DNA of 64,000 bases, from NCBI GenBank assembly GCA_039029735.1, contig JBCCFL010000018.1:37277-101276 (forward strand). Reading direction: 5' to 3'. This DNA comes from CADEDH01 sp039029735 (lineage in GTDB: Bacteria > Actinomycetota > Acidimicrobiia > Acidimicrobiales > SZUA-35). The position numbers and the translations under genes were made by a program. The notes under the pieces were generated by a model. That model was not told the DNA's origin. It ran no database searches and was given only the letters and a program-made list of their open reading frames with translations. This document shows, one piece after another, positions 36,720-45,751 of this stretch (position 1 is the first letter of the stretch; each line of letters begins with the position of its first letter).

Positions 36720-37676
36720 ATGAACCATCCGGTGCGCTTCGCCTACCAGATCACCTCGTCATACGACGACGACGTGATCGCCGCCGCACGGCGGGCGGAA
36801 CAGCTCGGCTTCGACGTCTGTGTGATGGCCGACCATGTCGGCCCAGACCGTCGGGCGCCGCTGACCACCCTGGCCGCCGTCGCTGCGAGCACCCGCAGTA
36901 TCCGCCTCGGCACACTCGTGCTGAACTCCGACATGCGCAACCCCGTGCAACTCGCGTGGGAGGTGTCGAACCTCGACCACCTGTCCGGAGGGCGGATGGA
37001 GCTCGGGCTCGGGGCCGGCCACACCCCGCAGGAGTACGCCGCCACCGGCATCGAAATGGAGGCACCAGCCGAGCGCAAGGCGGCCATGATCGAGATGGCC
37101 CGCCTGATGCGCCACCTCCTCGACGGCGACAAGGTGTCGGTCGACGGTCGGCGCCACACGCTGACCAGCGCCCAGGTTCCCCGCTCGGTACAGGAGCGGC
37201 TCCCGATCATGGTGGCCGGGAACGGATCGAACGTGTTGCAGGCGGCCGGGGCGATCGCCGACACCGTGGGCCTCTCAGGCCTCGGCCGCACCCTCGAGGA
37301 CGGCCACCGTCACGAGGTGCGGTTCGCCCCGGACCGGGTGGACGCGCAGGTGGCCGACATCGTGACCGGTGCGGCGTCGGCCGGGCGACCACCGCCAGAG
37401 ATCAATGCGCTCGTACAGATCGCCAAGGTGACCGACGACCCGGAGGCCGAACTGGCGCCAGTGATCGAACGGCTCGGCACCACCTCGTTCGACGAGCTGA
37501 TGACCACGCCCTACGTGCTCGTCGGGACCGTGGATGAGATCGTGGCCAAGATCAAGCGATGCAACAGTCGCTGGGGCATCACCTACTTCGCCCTTCGAGC
37601 CCTCGACGAGTTCGCTCCGGTGATCGAGTCCTTCGCTCGCCCCGTCACCTGGGCCAAGCCCATCCTCGGCTCGTGA
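36720..37676 (+). CDS. LLM class F420-dependent oxidoreductase
   Basis: 318 residues with the luciferase-like barrel: MADHVG near the N-terminus, IRLGTLVLNSDMRNP, and the LGLGAGHTPQEY cofactor loop. It is closest in style to the actinobacterial TIGR03621-type F420 oxidoreductases, whose reactions are mostly unassigned. Its stop codon overlaps the start of a small membrane-protein gene (GTGA), repeating the arrangement seen at 3916-5033. The P450 gene upstream is on the same strand, 85 bases away, so a shared catabolic role is possible. Confidence 0.87.
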   Translation: MNHPVRFAYQITSSYDDDVIAAARRAEQLGFDVCVMADHVGPDRRAPLTTLAAVAASTRSIRLGTLVLNSDMRNPVQLAWEVSNLDHLSGGRMELGLGAGHTPQEYAATGIEMEAPAERKAAMIEMARLMRHLLDGDKVSVDGRRHTLTSAQVPRSVQERLPIMVAGNGSNVLQAAGAIADTVGLSGLGRTLEDGHRHEVRFAPDRVDAQVADIVTGAASAGRPPPEINALVQIAKVTDDPEAELAPVIERLGTTSFDELMTTPYVLVGTVDEIVAKIKRCNSRWGITYFALRALDEFAPVIESFARPVTWAKPILGS

Positions 37677-37933
37677 ACCGCCGCCAACAGAACGTGACCG
37701 TGGTGGCCGTTGGGCTGGCCATCTTCGTGGTGACGACGGCACTCAACACATGGCTCGACGGGCGCGCCGTCATCGACGGGGGCTGGTTCAACTACGCGCC
37801 GAACAACGGCGTGGTCTTCGAGCCGGCGACCGACGTTGGCGTGATCCTTCGTCGGGCAGCCGTGTGGCTGGTGGGCATCGCCGCGTTCGTGGCCATCTCG
37901 TTCCGGCTTCTCGGCCGCACGCCCGACAGCTGA
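37673..37933 (+). CDS. Small two-helix membrane protein, unknown function
   Basis: 86 residues, not recognised. One hydrophobic helix lies near the N-terminus (VTVVAVGLAIFVVTTAL) and one near the C-terminus (AAVWLVGIAAFVAISF). Between them is a polar, probably extracytoplasmic loop with WFNYAPNNGVVF. The GTG start overlaps the stop codon of the preceding F420-type oxidoreductase gene, so translation is probably coupled. A link to that enzyme is inferred from position only. Confidence 0.65.
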   Translation: MNRRQQNVTVVAVGLAIFVVTTALNTWLDGRAVIDGGWFNYAPNNGVVFEPATDVGVILRRAAVWLVGIAAFVAISFRLLGRTPDS

Positions 37934-37990
37934 ACGACGACGGGCGGTGACAGGCCGCCACCGACTATGGTCCGCTTCGGCATATCCAGG

Positions 37991-38752
37991 ATGAGCGCGA
38001 GGAACGACGTGAGCACGGTGTTGGCGGGCTGGCAGAGCGGAGAGTTCAGCCTCGGAACGATGACGTACCCCACCTATCGGAAGGGATCGGGGCCAGCCGT
38101 CATCGTGATCCACGAGGTACCCGGGATCACCCCGAACGTGGCCCGATTCGCCGAGGACGTGGTGGATCGCGGATTCACCGTGGTGATGCCCGATCTCGTT
38201 GGGGTACCGGGGAAGAAGCCGTCGCCCCGCTACTCCATGGCCTCTGCGGCCAAGATCTGCATCGCTGGTGAGTTCACCACCATGGCCCTACGGCGCACGT
38301 CGCCGATCATCGCCTGGCTGCGGGCGTTGGCTCAGGACGTGCATGCCGAGGTGGGTGGCCCGGGGGTCGGCGCCGTCGGCATGTGCTTCTCGGGTGGGTT
38401 CGCCCTCGGGATGATGGTCGACGACCTGATGCTCGCCCCAGTGCTCTCGCAGCCGTCGCTACCGTTCGCCATCGGCAAGCGACGGGGCGCTGATCTGAAC
38501 CTCTCGCCCGAGGACGAGGTGGACGTTGTGCGTCGCGCCCGCGAGGGATGCCAGGTGCTCGGCCTGCGCTTCACCGAGGATCGCCTGGTGGGCTCACGGT
38601 TCGAGACCCTCGAGAACATGCTGGGCGACGCCTTCATCGCGGTGGAGCTGCCCAGCGCCAAGTCGAGCGACCACTCGGTGCTCACCGAGCAGCGCGACGA
38701 ACCAACGGTGAACCGCGTGCTCGGCTTCTTCGAGGAGAAGCTCAAGCCCTAG
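37991..38752 (+). CDS. Dienelactone hydrolase family protein
   Basis: 253 residues, alpha/beta hydrolase. The DLH pattern is clear: a catalytic Cys in GMCFSGGF (in place of Ser), the E-containing IVIHEVPGI strand and His in SDHSVL near the C-terminus. DLH enzymes open dienelactones in aromatic-ring degradation, but many relatives have other ester or thioester substrates. An in-frame ATG exists at 37967, yet it lies inside a -10-like TATGGT; the ATG at 37991 is preferred, with CCAGG just before it. Convergent with the SDR gene. Confidence 0.82.
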   Translation: MSARNDVSTVLAGWQSGEFSLGTMTYPTYRKGSGPAVIVIHEVPGITPNVARFAEDVVDRGFTVVMPDLVGVPGKKPSPRYSMASAAKICIAGEFTTMALRRTSPIIAWLRALAQDVHAEVGGPGVGAVGMCFSGGFALGMMVDDLMLAPVLSQPSLPFAIGKRRGADLNLSPEDEVDVVRRAREGCQVLGLRFTEDRLVGSRFETLENMLGDAFIAVELPSAKSSDHSVLTEQRDEPTVNRVLGFFEEKLKP

Positions 38753-38761
38753 CTGCGGGCG

Positions 38762-39538
38762 CTACTCCTCCAGCGCCAACTCGCCGGCCACCGACACGAA
38801 CTCACCACCATCGATCGTCATGACGTTGCCGGTCATCCACTCGGCTCCAGCCGACAGGTAGAGGGCCGCCTCGCCGATGTCGGATGGCTCCCCCAGCCGT
38901 TTCATCGGAAGCGCCTCGGCGATGGCGTGCCCACGGGGCCCATCCCACAGCACCTTGGCGAAGTCGGTACGGATCAGACCGGGGGCGATGCAGTTCACCC
39001 GCACCTTCGGGCCCACCTCAGCGGCGAGTTGGCGGGTCATGTGCATCAGGGCGTCTTTGAACATGCAGTACACGCCGAGGGCCTCGCTGGTCGTGAAGCC
39101 GCCGACCGATGCGATGTTGACCACCGAACCGCCGTGCTCCTGCATCCAGGTGTTCCAGGCGACCTGTGTCCACTGGAGTGGCGCCCGGAGGTTCACCTCG
39201 TAGGTCTTGTCGAGCCGTGGCACGTCGCAGTCGATCATGGGCCCCGCCCACGGGTTGGTGGCGGCGTTGTTCACGAGCACGTCGAGGCTCCCGAAGCGCT
39301 CAATCGTGCCGTCGATCACCCGCTGGGCCTCGTCCAGGTGGCCGATGTGGGCGGCGATGTAGTCGACGTCGCCGTCGCTGCCGGCCATCTCGGCCACGGC
39401 CGCCTCACACTTGTCGGCCTTGCGCGACGTGATCATCACGTTGGCGCCCGCGTCGGCGAAGGCCTTCACGATTCCCTTGCCGATACCGGCTGATCCACCG
39501 GTCACGAGCGCGGTCTTGCCGTCGAGTCGAAGTTCCAT
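38762..39538 (-). CDS. Short-chain dehydrogenase/reductase
   Basis: 258 residues, classical SDR. The cofactor motif TGGSAGIGKG is at residues of about 14-23, followed by SRKAD, whose Arg/Lys residues after strand beta-2 suggest NADP(H). The NNAA motif, catalytic Ser in NIASVGG and the YCMFK pair (Y-x3-K) are present. It is typical of 3-ketoacyl or alcohol dehydrogenases; the substrate is unknown. The ATG follows a purine-rich GGAAGGGGAGC. It is convergent with the dienelactone hydrolase gene, 9 bases away. Confidence 0.9.
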   Translation of the reverse strand: MELRLDGKTALVTGGSAGIGKGIVKAFADAGANVMITSRKADKCEAAVAEMAGSDGDVDYIAAHIGHLDEAQRVIDGTIERFGSLDVLVNNAATNPWAGPMIDCDVPRLDKTYEVNLRAPLQWTQVAWNTWMQEHGGSVVNIASVGGFTTSEALGVYCMFKDALMHMTRQLAAEVGPKVRVNCIAPGLIRTDFAKVLWDGPRGHAIAEALPMKRLGEPSDIGEAALYLSAGAEWMTGNVMTIDGGEFVSVAGELALEE

Positions 39539-39631
39539 CGGTGCTCCCCTTCCGTGCGGCTGCGATGCCGGACCGAAGCATAGAACGGCCTCTCACCCAC
39601 ATCGAAAGTGACGGGCTTGGCCTGGGCGGGA

Positions 39632-41330
39632 TCAGGGCACCCTGAGCACCGACTCGCAGTTCACAGCAGCAACGTCGCCGCGGGCCAGATCAGCCCAACC
39701 CCCGTCGCAGACGTCGGTTCCGTCATTGCCAGCCACGAAGTCGTCGCCGACGGCTCCACCGAACACGAGGTCGTCACCGGGGCCGCCCCGCACCTCGTCG
39801 TCGCCCCAACCACCATCGACCATTTCAGAGCCGCCGTTCCCGGTCACGATGTCGTCGCCGCCGTTGCCTTCGAGCCTCACGTCGGACTCACTTCCACCCG
39901 CAACCACGTCGTCGCCGGGGCCTCCTGTTGCCGTGTCGGATCCGGACCCGCCCCAGGCCAGATCGTCGCCGAAGCCGCCGTGGATCCGATCGTTCTCGCT
40001 GCCGCCGCTCAACACATCGGCGCCGTAGCCACCCATGAGCACATCATCACCCGGGCCGCCCCGGATCACGTCGGCGCCATCGCCACCGAGCACCAGGTCG
40101 GCGCCGCCGCCAGCACAGACCACGTCGTCGCCGCCGAGGGCGGCGATCAGATCGGACCCCGGAGTGCCGAGGATCACATCGGCGCGATCGGTGGGCGTGT
40201 CACCGAGATTGAGATCCACGGTGACGGGCAGACCGTCGCACAACCGCCCGACGGCCGGACCGTGGCGGAACACCGAGCCAACCCAGTCGGGCCCATGGAC
40301 GACGCCCGGAGCCCCGACCGCCACCACATCGCCATCAACGTCCACCGCGTAGCCGTACGTGGTGTGGTTGCGGAGCGTTCTCGATCCGAGTTCCTGCTCG
40401 TCCCAACCGCCATCGAGTCCCCGGGTGTAGGTGTAGGCGGTGCCCACCTGGCGGTCATCGATGATGGCGAACGGTGCGCCGACAGCAATCGTGCCACCGT
40501 CGATCGCCACAGCATCGCCGAAGGAGTCGCCGCTGGCGGCATTCGAGGCCGTGAGCTTGTGCTCAGCCCACGAACCGTCGGCTGCTGGTTCGAACACGTA
40601 GACGGCGCCCGAGCCTACACCGTGATCATCGTCGCCCCGGGCCGACACCACCACTGTGGAAGCGTCGACATCCACCGCCCATCCGAAGTAGTCGCTTCGG
40701 GCCGCATCTGACGCGACGAGCTTCTGCCCGGCCCAGTCTTCGTCGGAGCGTCGGTACACGTAGGCCGCCCCAGACCAACGGCCAGTGTGCGCATCCCCGA
40801 AGGCCCCAACCACGATCACATCGTTGCTGATGGCGACCGAAGCCCGAACCTCGCACCGGCGACCGGAGTCGACGGTGCGATTCGGCGTGAGAAGAAGCCA
40901 CCGTCGGCGATGAGCGTGAACACCTGGACGGCACCGCCGTAGTCGACATCCACGCTTTTGAAGGGAACGCCGACCACCACGGTGCTGCCCGAGATCGCCA
41001 CGTCGCCCCCGAAGTCCTCGAACGGAGGCTCAGTCCGGGGCTCGACTCCCGGTGTGGCAGGCAGGGTGAGCTTGCGTGCGTTGTACCGACCGGCCTCGTC
41101 GGGCGTCAGCACGTACACGGCTCCGGGATGATCGCCGTCGCCGTAGGGATCGAGCGCACTCGCGACGATCGTCTCTCCCGACATCGCCACGGCACTTCCC
41201 AACGTCTCGCCGAACACTGGCGCTGAGACCGTCAGTTCCAGCTCTCCGTGGGCCGGCTCAGCTTCCACGGCACTCGACGGCAGCGTGACCAATACCCAAC
41301 TCCAACGACTGCCAATGCCCGACGCCACAT
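39632..41330 (-). pseudogene. Secreted FG-GAP/RTX calcium-binding protein, broken by two frameshifts
   Basis: The coding signal runs through three frames. A signal peptide begins at the ATG at 41330 (MWRRALAVVGVG) in one frame and continues as VLVTLPSSAVEAEP in the next. At 40843-40845 the frame changes again: GARFG in one frame and ASVAISND in the other form one typical FG-GAP repeat. At each break, adding one G to a GGG run (41295-41297 and 40843-40845 on the plus strand) restores a continuous protein of about 565 residues. The N-terminal 300 residues are FG-GAP repeats (VVVGAPF, GAVYVF). The C-terminal 200 are RTX nonapeptides (GGPGDDVLMGG and similar). Either a true pseudogene or two homopolymer sequencing errors. 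Confidence 0.72.
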
Positions 41331-41410
41331 GTTCGACCCCTCTCCCTACAGAGCACGTCGGCCGAACGCCGGCAGGTGTTACTGGCGACGCCCCGACGGG
41401 GCAGGCTCGA

Positions 41411-41929
41411 TCACGGACTCGCATCGACGGGTCGTTGGAGCGTGACCCGCCAGTCGCCGAAGCCCATGGCTCGCCAGAACGCCACGGCGCGGTGATCGAG
41501 GGCGAGGGTGCCGACCTCGAGCGATATTGCCGCCACCGACTCGGCATGCTGGTGGGCCGCCGCGAAGAGGCGCCGCCCCACACCAGCGCGGCGGGCGTTC
41601 GGTCCGACGTACAGGTCGCTGATCGCCAGGGTGGGGGGTGTGTCGAGTACGGCACCGCCGTCACCCGGACGCACGGCTATGAAGCCCACGAGGTGAGCTC
41701 CCTGTTCTGCCACCCACACTGGGCGGTCCCCGTCGGGATCGAGCCAGCGCTCGGTGATGAACTGGCGGGCCGCAGGCTCGGCATCGCTGCGGAGCTGGTA
41801 CCGGTCATCGGCAGCCGCCCCGTCGTGGGCGAGCGCAACCCAAAGCGAGTAGAGCTGTTCACCGTCCCCGGGCCTGGCCCGACGGATCGTCACCTCGTCG
41901 TGCACGTCCACGAATTGGTCCGTGCTCAT
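41411..41929 (-). CDS. GNAT family N-acetyltransferase
   Basis: 172 residues. Standard GNAT core: TIRRARPGD at the N-terminus, the ISDLYVGPNARRAGVGRRL segment holding the acetyl-CoA pyrophosphate loop (R-x2-G-x-G), and FWRAMGF at the end. The substrate is unknown. The ATG at 41929 overlaps the stop codon of the upstream GNAT gene (ATGA), so the two acetyltransferases are translationally coupled; ten extra codons upstream are rejected. The frameshifted RTX gene begins 80 bases downstream. Confidence 0.85.
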   Translation of the reverse strand: MSTDQFVDVHDEVTIRRARPGDGEQLYSLWVALAHDGAAADDRYQLRSDAEPAARQFITERWLDPDGDRPVWVAEQGAHLVGFIAVRPGDGGAVLDTPPTLAISDLYVGPNARRAGVGRRLFAAAHQHAESVAAISLEVGTLALDHRAVAFWRAMGFGDWRVTLQRPVDASP

Positions 41930-42492
41930 GGCTCGACGCCCGACAGGTCGATCCGCCACCGCAGCGCCTCGCCCCCGTCGTGTTCAGCTCCGATCTCGAA
42001 TCGCTCGACCAGATAACCGCCGTTGCGCTCGATCACGATCTGCGAGGCCCGATTGTCGGTCTCGGTGGTCAGCTCCACATAGGGGAGCCCTGCGGCGACC
42101 GCGTCGGGCAACAACAGCGTCAGCGCCCGCGTGGCATAGCCCCGCCCCCAGCGCCACGGCACCACGGAATACCCGATGTGGCCGAGCACGTGCGGTGGCA
42201 GCTCTGCGGTTCCCGGCTGCCACCGCAGGTTGATGGAGCCGGCGAATGCGCCGTCCCACATCCACCGGTTCAGGCCCGGGAGCCGTGGCCGTGTCGTCCC
42301 GTCCGACAGCGTGATCGGTGGCCCCGACCCCTCCCGGTCGACCTTGGACGCGAGGAACGCCTCTGCGTCGTCGGCGATGGCGACCAGCTCCTCTTGGGCG
42401 TGTTCGGGCCGGATGGTGTTGGCGCTCCACCCCTCGGTGAGCGCGGCGACGTAGCTCTCCAGGTATTGCTCGGCGGGCCATACCAGTTCCAT
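41926..42492 (-). CDS. GNAT family N-acetyltransferase (RimJ/RimL-like)
   Basis: 188 residues. The layout fits the ribosomal-protein/aminoglycoside-type acetyltransferases: a long N-terminal part, LGHIGYSVVPWRWGRGYATRAL (acetyl-CoA loop RWGRGYA) and VIERNGGYLVERF near the C-terminus. The acceptor is unknown. First gene of a two-GNAT operon. It appears leaderless, and the 17 bases up to and including its ATG are identical to those before the crotonase gene at 62035. Confidence 0.85.
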   Translation of the reverse strand: MELVWPAEQYLESYVAALTEGWSANTIRPEHAQEELVAIADDAEAFLASKVDREGSGPPITLSDGTTRPRLPGLNRWMWDGAFAGSINLRWQPGTAELPPHVLGHIGYSVVPWRWGRGYATRALTLLLPDAVAAGLPYVELTTETDNRASQIVIERNGGYLVERFEIGAEHDGGEALRWRIDLSGVEP

Positions 42493-42498
42493 GCCTCG

Positions 42499-42504
42499 AC
42501 GCTA
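42499..42504 (-). promoter_or_regulatory. Predicted -10 element, leaderless GNAT operon
   Basis: TAGCGT within CTAGCGTCG, 6 bases before the ATG at 42492 on the minus strand. Part of a 17-base sequence shared exactly with the plus strand before 62035. Confidence 0.52.
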
Positions 42505-42563
42505 GGAGCCGGCTCCGGGCTAACTCGGCGAATTTCGGTGGATCGCAGCCGAGCCGATGGTCG

Positions 42564-42569
42564 TAGGCT
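42564..42569 (+). promoter_or_regulatory. Predicted -10 element, leaderless LLM oxidoreductase gene
   Basis: TAGGCT ends 6 bases before the ATG at 42576. It is 59 bases from the divergent GNAT -10 element, so the two promoters are nearly back to back. Confidence 0.48.
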
Positions 42570-42575
42570 CAGGCC

Positions 42576-43508
42576 ATGACGCGACCGTTCCGCTTCGGAG
42601 TCCAGACCAAGGCCGCCCCCTCCCGATCAGCGTGGGTGGACCAGGCTCGCATGATCGAGGACCTCGGCTACAGCACGCTCACCATCCCCGATCACTTCGA
42701 CGACCAGCTCGCGCCGCAGGTGGCGCTGATGGCGGCGGCGGACGCCACCTCCACGCTGCGCATCGGAGCCCTCGTGTGGTGCAACGACTATCGCCATCCC
42801 GTGGTGTTCGCCAAAGAGGCCGCCACCCTCGACCTGCTCTCGGAGGGGCGGTTGGAACTGGGCATCGGCGCCGGCTGGATGACCGCTGACTACGACCAGG
42901 CGGGCATGACCCACGACCGGGCCGGCGTTCGTATCGAGCGGATGGTCGAGGCCGTCGACGTGCTCAAGGGCCTGTTCGGTGACGGACCATTCAGCTACGA
43001 CGGCGAGCACTACACGATCGCCGACATGGACGGCACGCCCAAGCCGGTGCAGAAGCCCGGTCCGCCGATCCTCATCGGCGGCGGTGGACCGCGGATGCTG
43101 CGGACCGCGGGCCGCATCGCCGACATCGTGGGGGTGAACCCCAACCTCGCCGCAGGAGTGATCGACGCGGCCGCAGCCCGCGACGCACTCGCTCCGAGGT
43201 TCGACGAGAAGGTCGAGTGGGTGCGAGCCGGCGCCGGCGACCGGTTCGATCAGATCGAACTGCAATTGCGAACCTTCATCGTGAACGTGACCGATGATCG
43301 CGCCGGAGTGGCCGAGATGCTGGCCCAGGGTCTCGGCATCACGGCCGAGGAGGGGCTGGAATCGCCGCTGTCGATGGTGGGAAACCCAGCCCAGATCGCC
43401 GAGGACCTGCGGGCCCGCCGTGAGCGTTGGGGTTTCAGCTACGTGATCGTGGGGGCCGACGAGGCCGAGGCGTTCGCCCCCGTCGTGGCCGAACTGGCCG
43501 GCACCTGA
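42576..43508 (+). CDS. LLM class F420-dependent oxidoreductase
   Basis: 310 residues, luciferase-like barrel: FRFGVQTK start, TIPDHF, GALVWCNDYRHP, LGIGAGWMTADY cofactor loop and GGGGPRMLRTAGR. This is the TIGR03621-like pattern, related to but clearly different from the gene at 36720. Hydride transfer with F420 is expected from family knowledge; the substrate is unknown. It stands alone between the divergent GNAT operon and the convergent helicase gene. Confidence 0.87.
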   Translation: MTRPFRFGVQTKAAPSRSAWVDQARMIEDLGYSTLTIPDHFDDQLAPQVALMAAADATSTLRIGALVWCNDYRHPVVFAKEAATLDLLSEGRLELGIGAGWMTADYDQAGMTHDRAGVRIERMVEAVDVLKGLFGDGPFSYDGEHYTIADMDGTPKPVQKPGPPILIGGGGPRMLRTAGRIADIVGVNPNLAAGVIDAAAARDALAPRFDEKVEWVRAGAGDRFDQIELQLRTFIVNVTDDRAGVAEMLAQGLGITAEEGLESPLSMVGNPAQIAEDLRARRERWGFSYVIVGADEAEAFAPVVAELAGT

Positions 43509-43557
43509 TCACCCGGCCACCGGCCGCAGCGTTGCACCGAGATCGCAGCCTGGGCGT

Positions 43558-45645
43558 TCAGCCCTGCAGGAGCGCAGGAAGCGGCTTGGCGTGCACCAGC
43601 ACGAGGCGCTTGGTTGCCCGGGTGCTGGCGACGTAGAGCGATCGAGCCCCCTGAGGCTCCTCGTCGAGAATCGCCTGTGGTTCGACCACGATTGCCACGT
43701 CGACCTCGAGGCCCTTGACGAGCCCGACCGGCACCACGGTGATCTGGCGTTCCAGCCCGTCGCGGGGCGCCCGCCCGATCTCCACCTCGGCCGCGTCGAA
43801 TGCGTCCACCACGTCGTCGTACACCGAGGCTGGGCACACCACCGCCACGTTGCCCGTCTCGGGTTGGGCTGCTTCGGCCACGGCCTCGGCCACCACGTCG
43901 CTGGTCAGTGCGTTGGGGGCGCTGGATCCCACGAACCGGGGCTCCTCTCCCTCCGACCGCACCGAGGTGGGCGGCTTGAGGTCGGGTGCGGCCTCGATCA
44001 GCACCCGCGCCGCAAGGTCCATCGACGGCTTCGGGATGCGGTAGCCAACAGTGAGCTCGTGCCGCCGGGGCGGGCGACGATCGGGAAGGTGTTCGAGCAC
44101 CTCGTCCCACGAGTTGTGGGCCCATGCGCCGGTGGACTGGGCGATGTCGCCGACGATGGTCATGGAGCCGTTGAGCGACCGTCGGGTGAGCATGCGGAGC
44201 TGCATCGGCGACAGGTCCTGCGCCTCGTCGACCACGAGATGCCCATACGTGCGGGTCTCGTCGTCGCCCCGTCGCTTCGAGCGGGGCCCGAGCACCTCGC
44301 GCGCCTCGTCGAGCACCGGCACGTCATCGGTGGTCCACACCACCTTGGAGGCGTCCATCTCCTCCTCCCACGGCCGATACAGCGCCTCCTGCTCCTCGAC
44401 GCTGAGCTTCAGGGCAGCCGAGCGGATGAGCGCCCTCGATCCGTACAGGTCGTGCAGGAGCTGAGCTGGTGACAGCAGCGGCCACATCCAATTGATGGCC
44501 TCGGCCACCACAGCGGAGGCCTCCAGCTGATCCTTCAGCGTGTCCACCGACATCCCGTCGGGGTGGCTTTCGGCCAGTGCGTCATACACCGACGCCCACA
44601 CGAACTTCCGGGCCGCGTTGTGGGTGCGGTAGCGCCGGCGAGCGTCGTCCACGATCGCCTGGCTCTGGGCCACCGTCATCCGCACCCGTCGAGCGCCGAC
44701 GCCCACCACCAGATCGCTTCGAAGCGCCCGCTGGCGGTCCTTCAGCGCCCGCCGCACGGTGTTGACCATGCGCAGGTCACCCTTGATGCGAGCACCGTCG
44801 ATCGGATCACGGCCGGTGACCCGCACGTCACCGACGAGGTCGGCGAGCACGGCCAGCTCCACCCCGGCCTCGCCGAGCGAGGGGAGCACCTGCTCGATGT
44901 AGCCGAGGAAGAGGCGGTTCGGGCCGATGACGAGTACGCCCTGGCCCTCGAGCGGGAACCGATGGGTGTAGAGCAGATAGGCGGCGCGGTGGAGCGCAAC
45001 CACGGTCTTGCCGGTGCCCGGCCCGCCCTGCACCACGAGCACCCCCGGGAGCGGGGCTCGGATGATCTCGTCCTGCTCGGCCTGGATCGTGCCGATGATG
45101 TCGCCCAAGCGGCCGGTGCGGTTCTCCTCCAGGGCCGACATGAGGGCCCCTTGGCCCCGCAGCTCCCGACCGTTGATCGTGACGGCGCCAGCCGAGGCGG
45201 CCTCGCCGAAGAACTCGTCCTCGAGGGCCAGCACGGTGCGGCCCCGGGATGTGAAGTGGCGGCGCCGTACCAGACCCTGGGGGTCGCCACCCGTGGCCCG
45301 ATAGAACGACTCGGCCACGGGGGCCCGCCAGTCGACGATCAGCGGCTCCTGTTGCTCGCTGGCCACGGCCACGCGGCCGATGTGGTAGCTGCCGCCACCG
45401 GCCTCCTCTGCCTGGTCGATGCGCCCGAAGCACAGCGAACGCTCCCCAAGCTCCAGCTGCTGGAGCCGGGTGGCGATGTTCTCGTTGATGACTTCGCGCT
45501 CCCAGCGGGCCTGGTTGGTTCCGCCCTTCCCGACTTCGACCATCGACTTGAGCCGAAGTGCCTCGTCCCGGGACTCGTCCAATCGCCGGTAGGCCCGATC
45601 GATGTGCGCCTGCTCGGCCGCCAGTTCGGGATGCTTGTCAGTCAC
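43558..45645 (-). CDS. HelD/HelR-type UvrD-like ATPase
   Basis: 695 residues. A helical N-terminus with coiled-coil character (EQAHIDRAYRRLDE onward) precedes a superfamily 1 ATPase with Walker A GGPGTGKTVVALH, DEAQD motif II and the late VGYRIP and YVASTRATKRLVLV segments. This is the actinobacterial HelD layout. HelD-family proteins enter RNA polymerase channels and free stalled enzyme; the HelR branch contributes to rifampicin tolerance in some actinobacteria. The start is the GTG at 45645 with CAGGAG five bases before. The frame runs further upstream, but without protein-like sequence. Divergent from hemE. Confidence 0.87.
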   Translation of the reverse strand: MTDKHPELAAEQAHIDRAYRRLDESRDEALRLKSMVEVGKGGTNQARWEREVINENIATRLQQLELGERSLCFGRIDQAEEAGGGSYHIGRVAVASEQQEPLIVDWRAPVAESFYRATGGDPQGLVRRRHFTSRGRTVLALEDEFFGEAASAGAVTINGRELRGQGALMSALEENRTGRLGDIIGTIQAEQDEIIRAPLPGVLVVQGGPGTGKTVVALHRAAYLLYTHRFPLEGQGVLVIGPNRLFLGYIEQVLPSLGEAGVELAVLADLVGDVRVTGRDPIDGARIKGDLRMVNTVRRALKDRQRALRSDLVVGVGARRVRMTVAQSQAIVDDARRRYRTHNAARKFVWASVYDALAESHPDGMSVDTLKDQLEASAVVAEAINWMWPLLSPAQLLHDLYGSRALIRSAALKLSVEEQEALYRPWEEEMDASKVVWTTDDVPVLDEAREVLGPRSKRRGDDETRTYGHLVVDEAQDLSPMQLRMLTRRSLNGSMTIVGDIAQSTGAWAHNSWDEVLEHLPDRRPPRRHELTVGYRIPKPSMDLAARVLIEAAPDLKPPTSVRSEGEEPRFVGSSAPNALTSDVVAEAVAEAAQPETGNVAVVCPASVYDDVVDAFDAAEVEIGRAPRDGLERQITVVPVGLVKGLEVDVAIVVEPQAILDEEPQGARSLYVASTRATKRLVLVHAKPLPALLQG

Positions 45646-45738
45646 CGCACTCCTGACATGAGGGGGACCCCCATGGTATTGGGTTCCGGGCCCCGTTCCG
45701 ACGGCTCTCCGATGGGCTGAGGCAGGTGTCACCGCGGG

Positions 45739-45744
45739 TACCGT
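45739..45744 (+). promoter_or_regulatory. Predicted -10 element, leaderless hemE
   Basis: TACCGT ends 7 bases before the GTG at 45752. This spacing favours 45752 over the in-frame GTG at 45743, which lies inside the element. Confidence 0.52.
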
Positions 45745-45751
45745 GAGCCTC

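Noticed and set aside
37967..37990. ATG at 37967 as the start of the dienelactone hydrolase
   Set aside because: It falls inside a TATGGT element, while the ATG at 37991 has a short purine-rich site and leaves the family fold intact.
39608..40711. Repetitive 367-codon plus-strand frame, rich in Val/Ala/His
   Set aside because: Its periodicity comes from the RTX nonapeptide repeats on the opposite strand. The minus strand gives GGxGxD repeats, a known pattern.
39632..40815. CRISPR-like periodic DNA in the RTX region
   Set aside because: The repeats are imperfect, follow a 27-base (nine-codon) period and encode Gly/Asp repeats; there are no spacers.
44563..45720. 385-codon plus-strand frame upstream of hemE
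   Set aside because: Antisense to the HelD-type ATPase, which has clear Walker and SF1 motifs.
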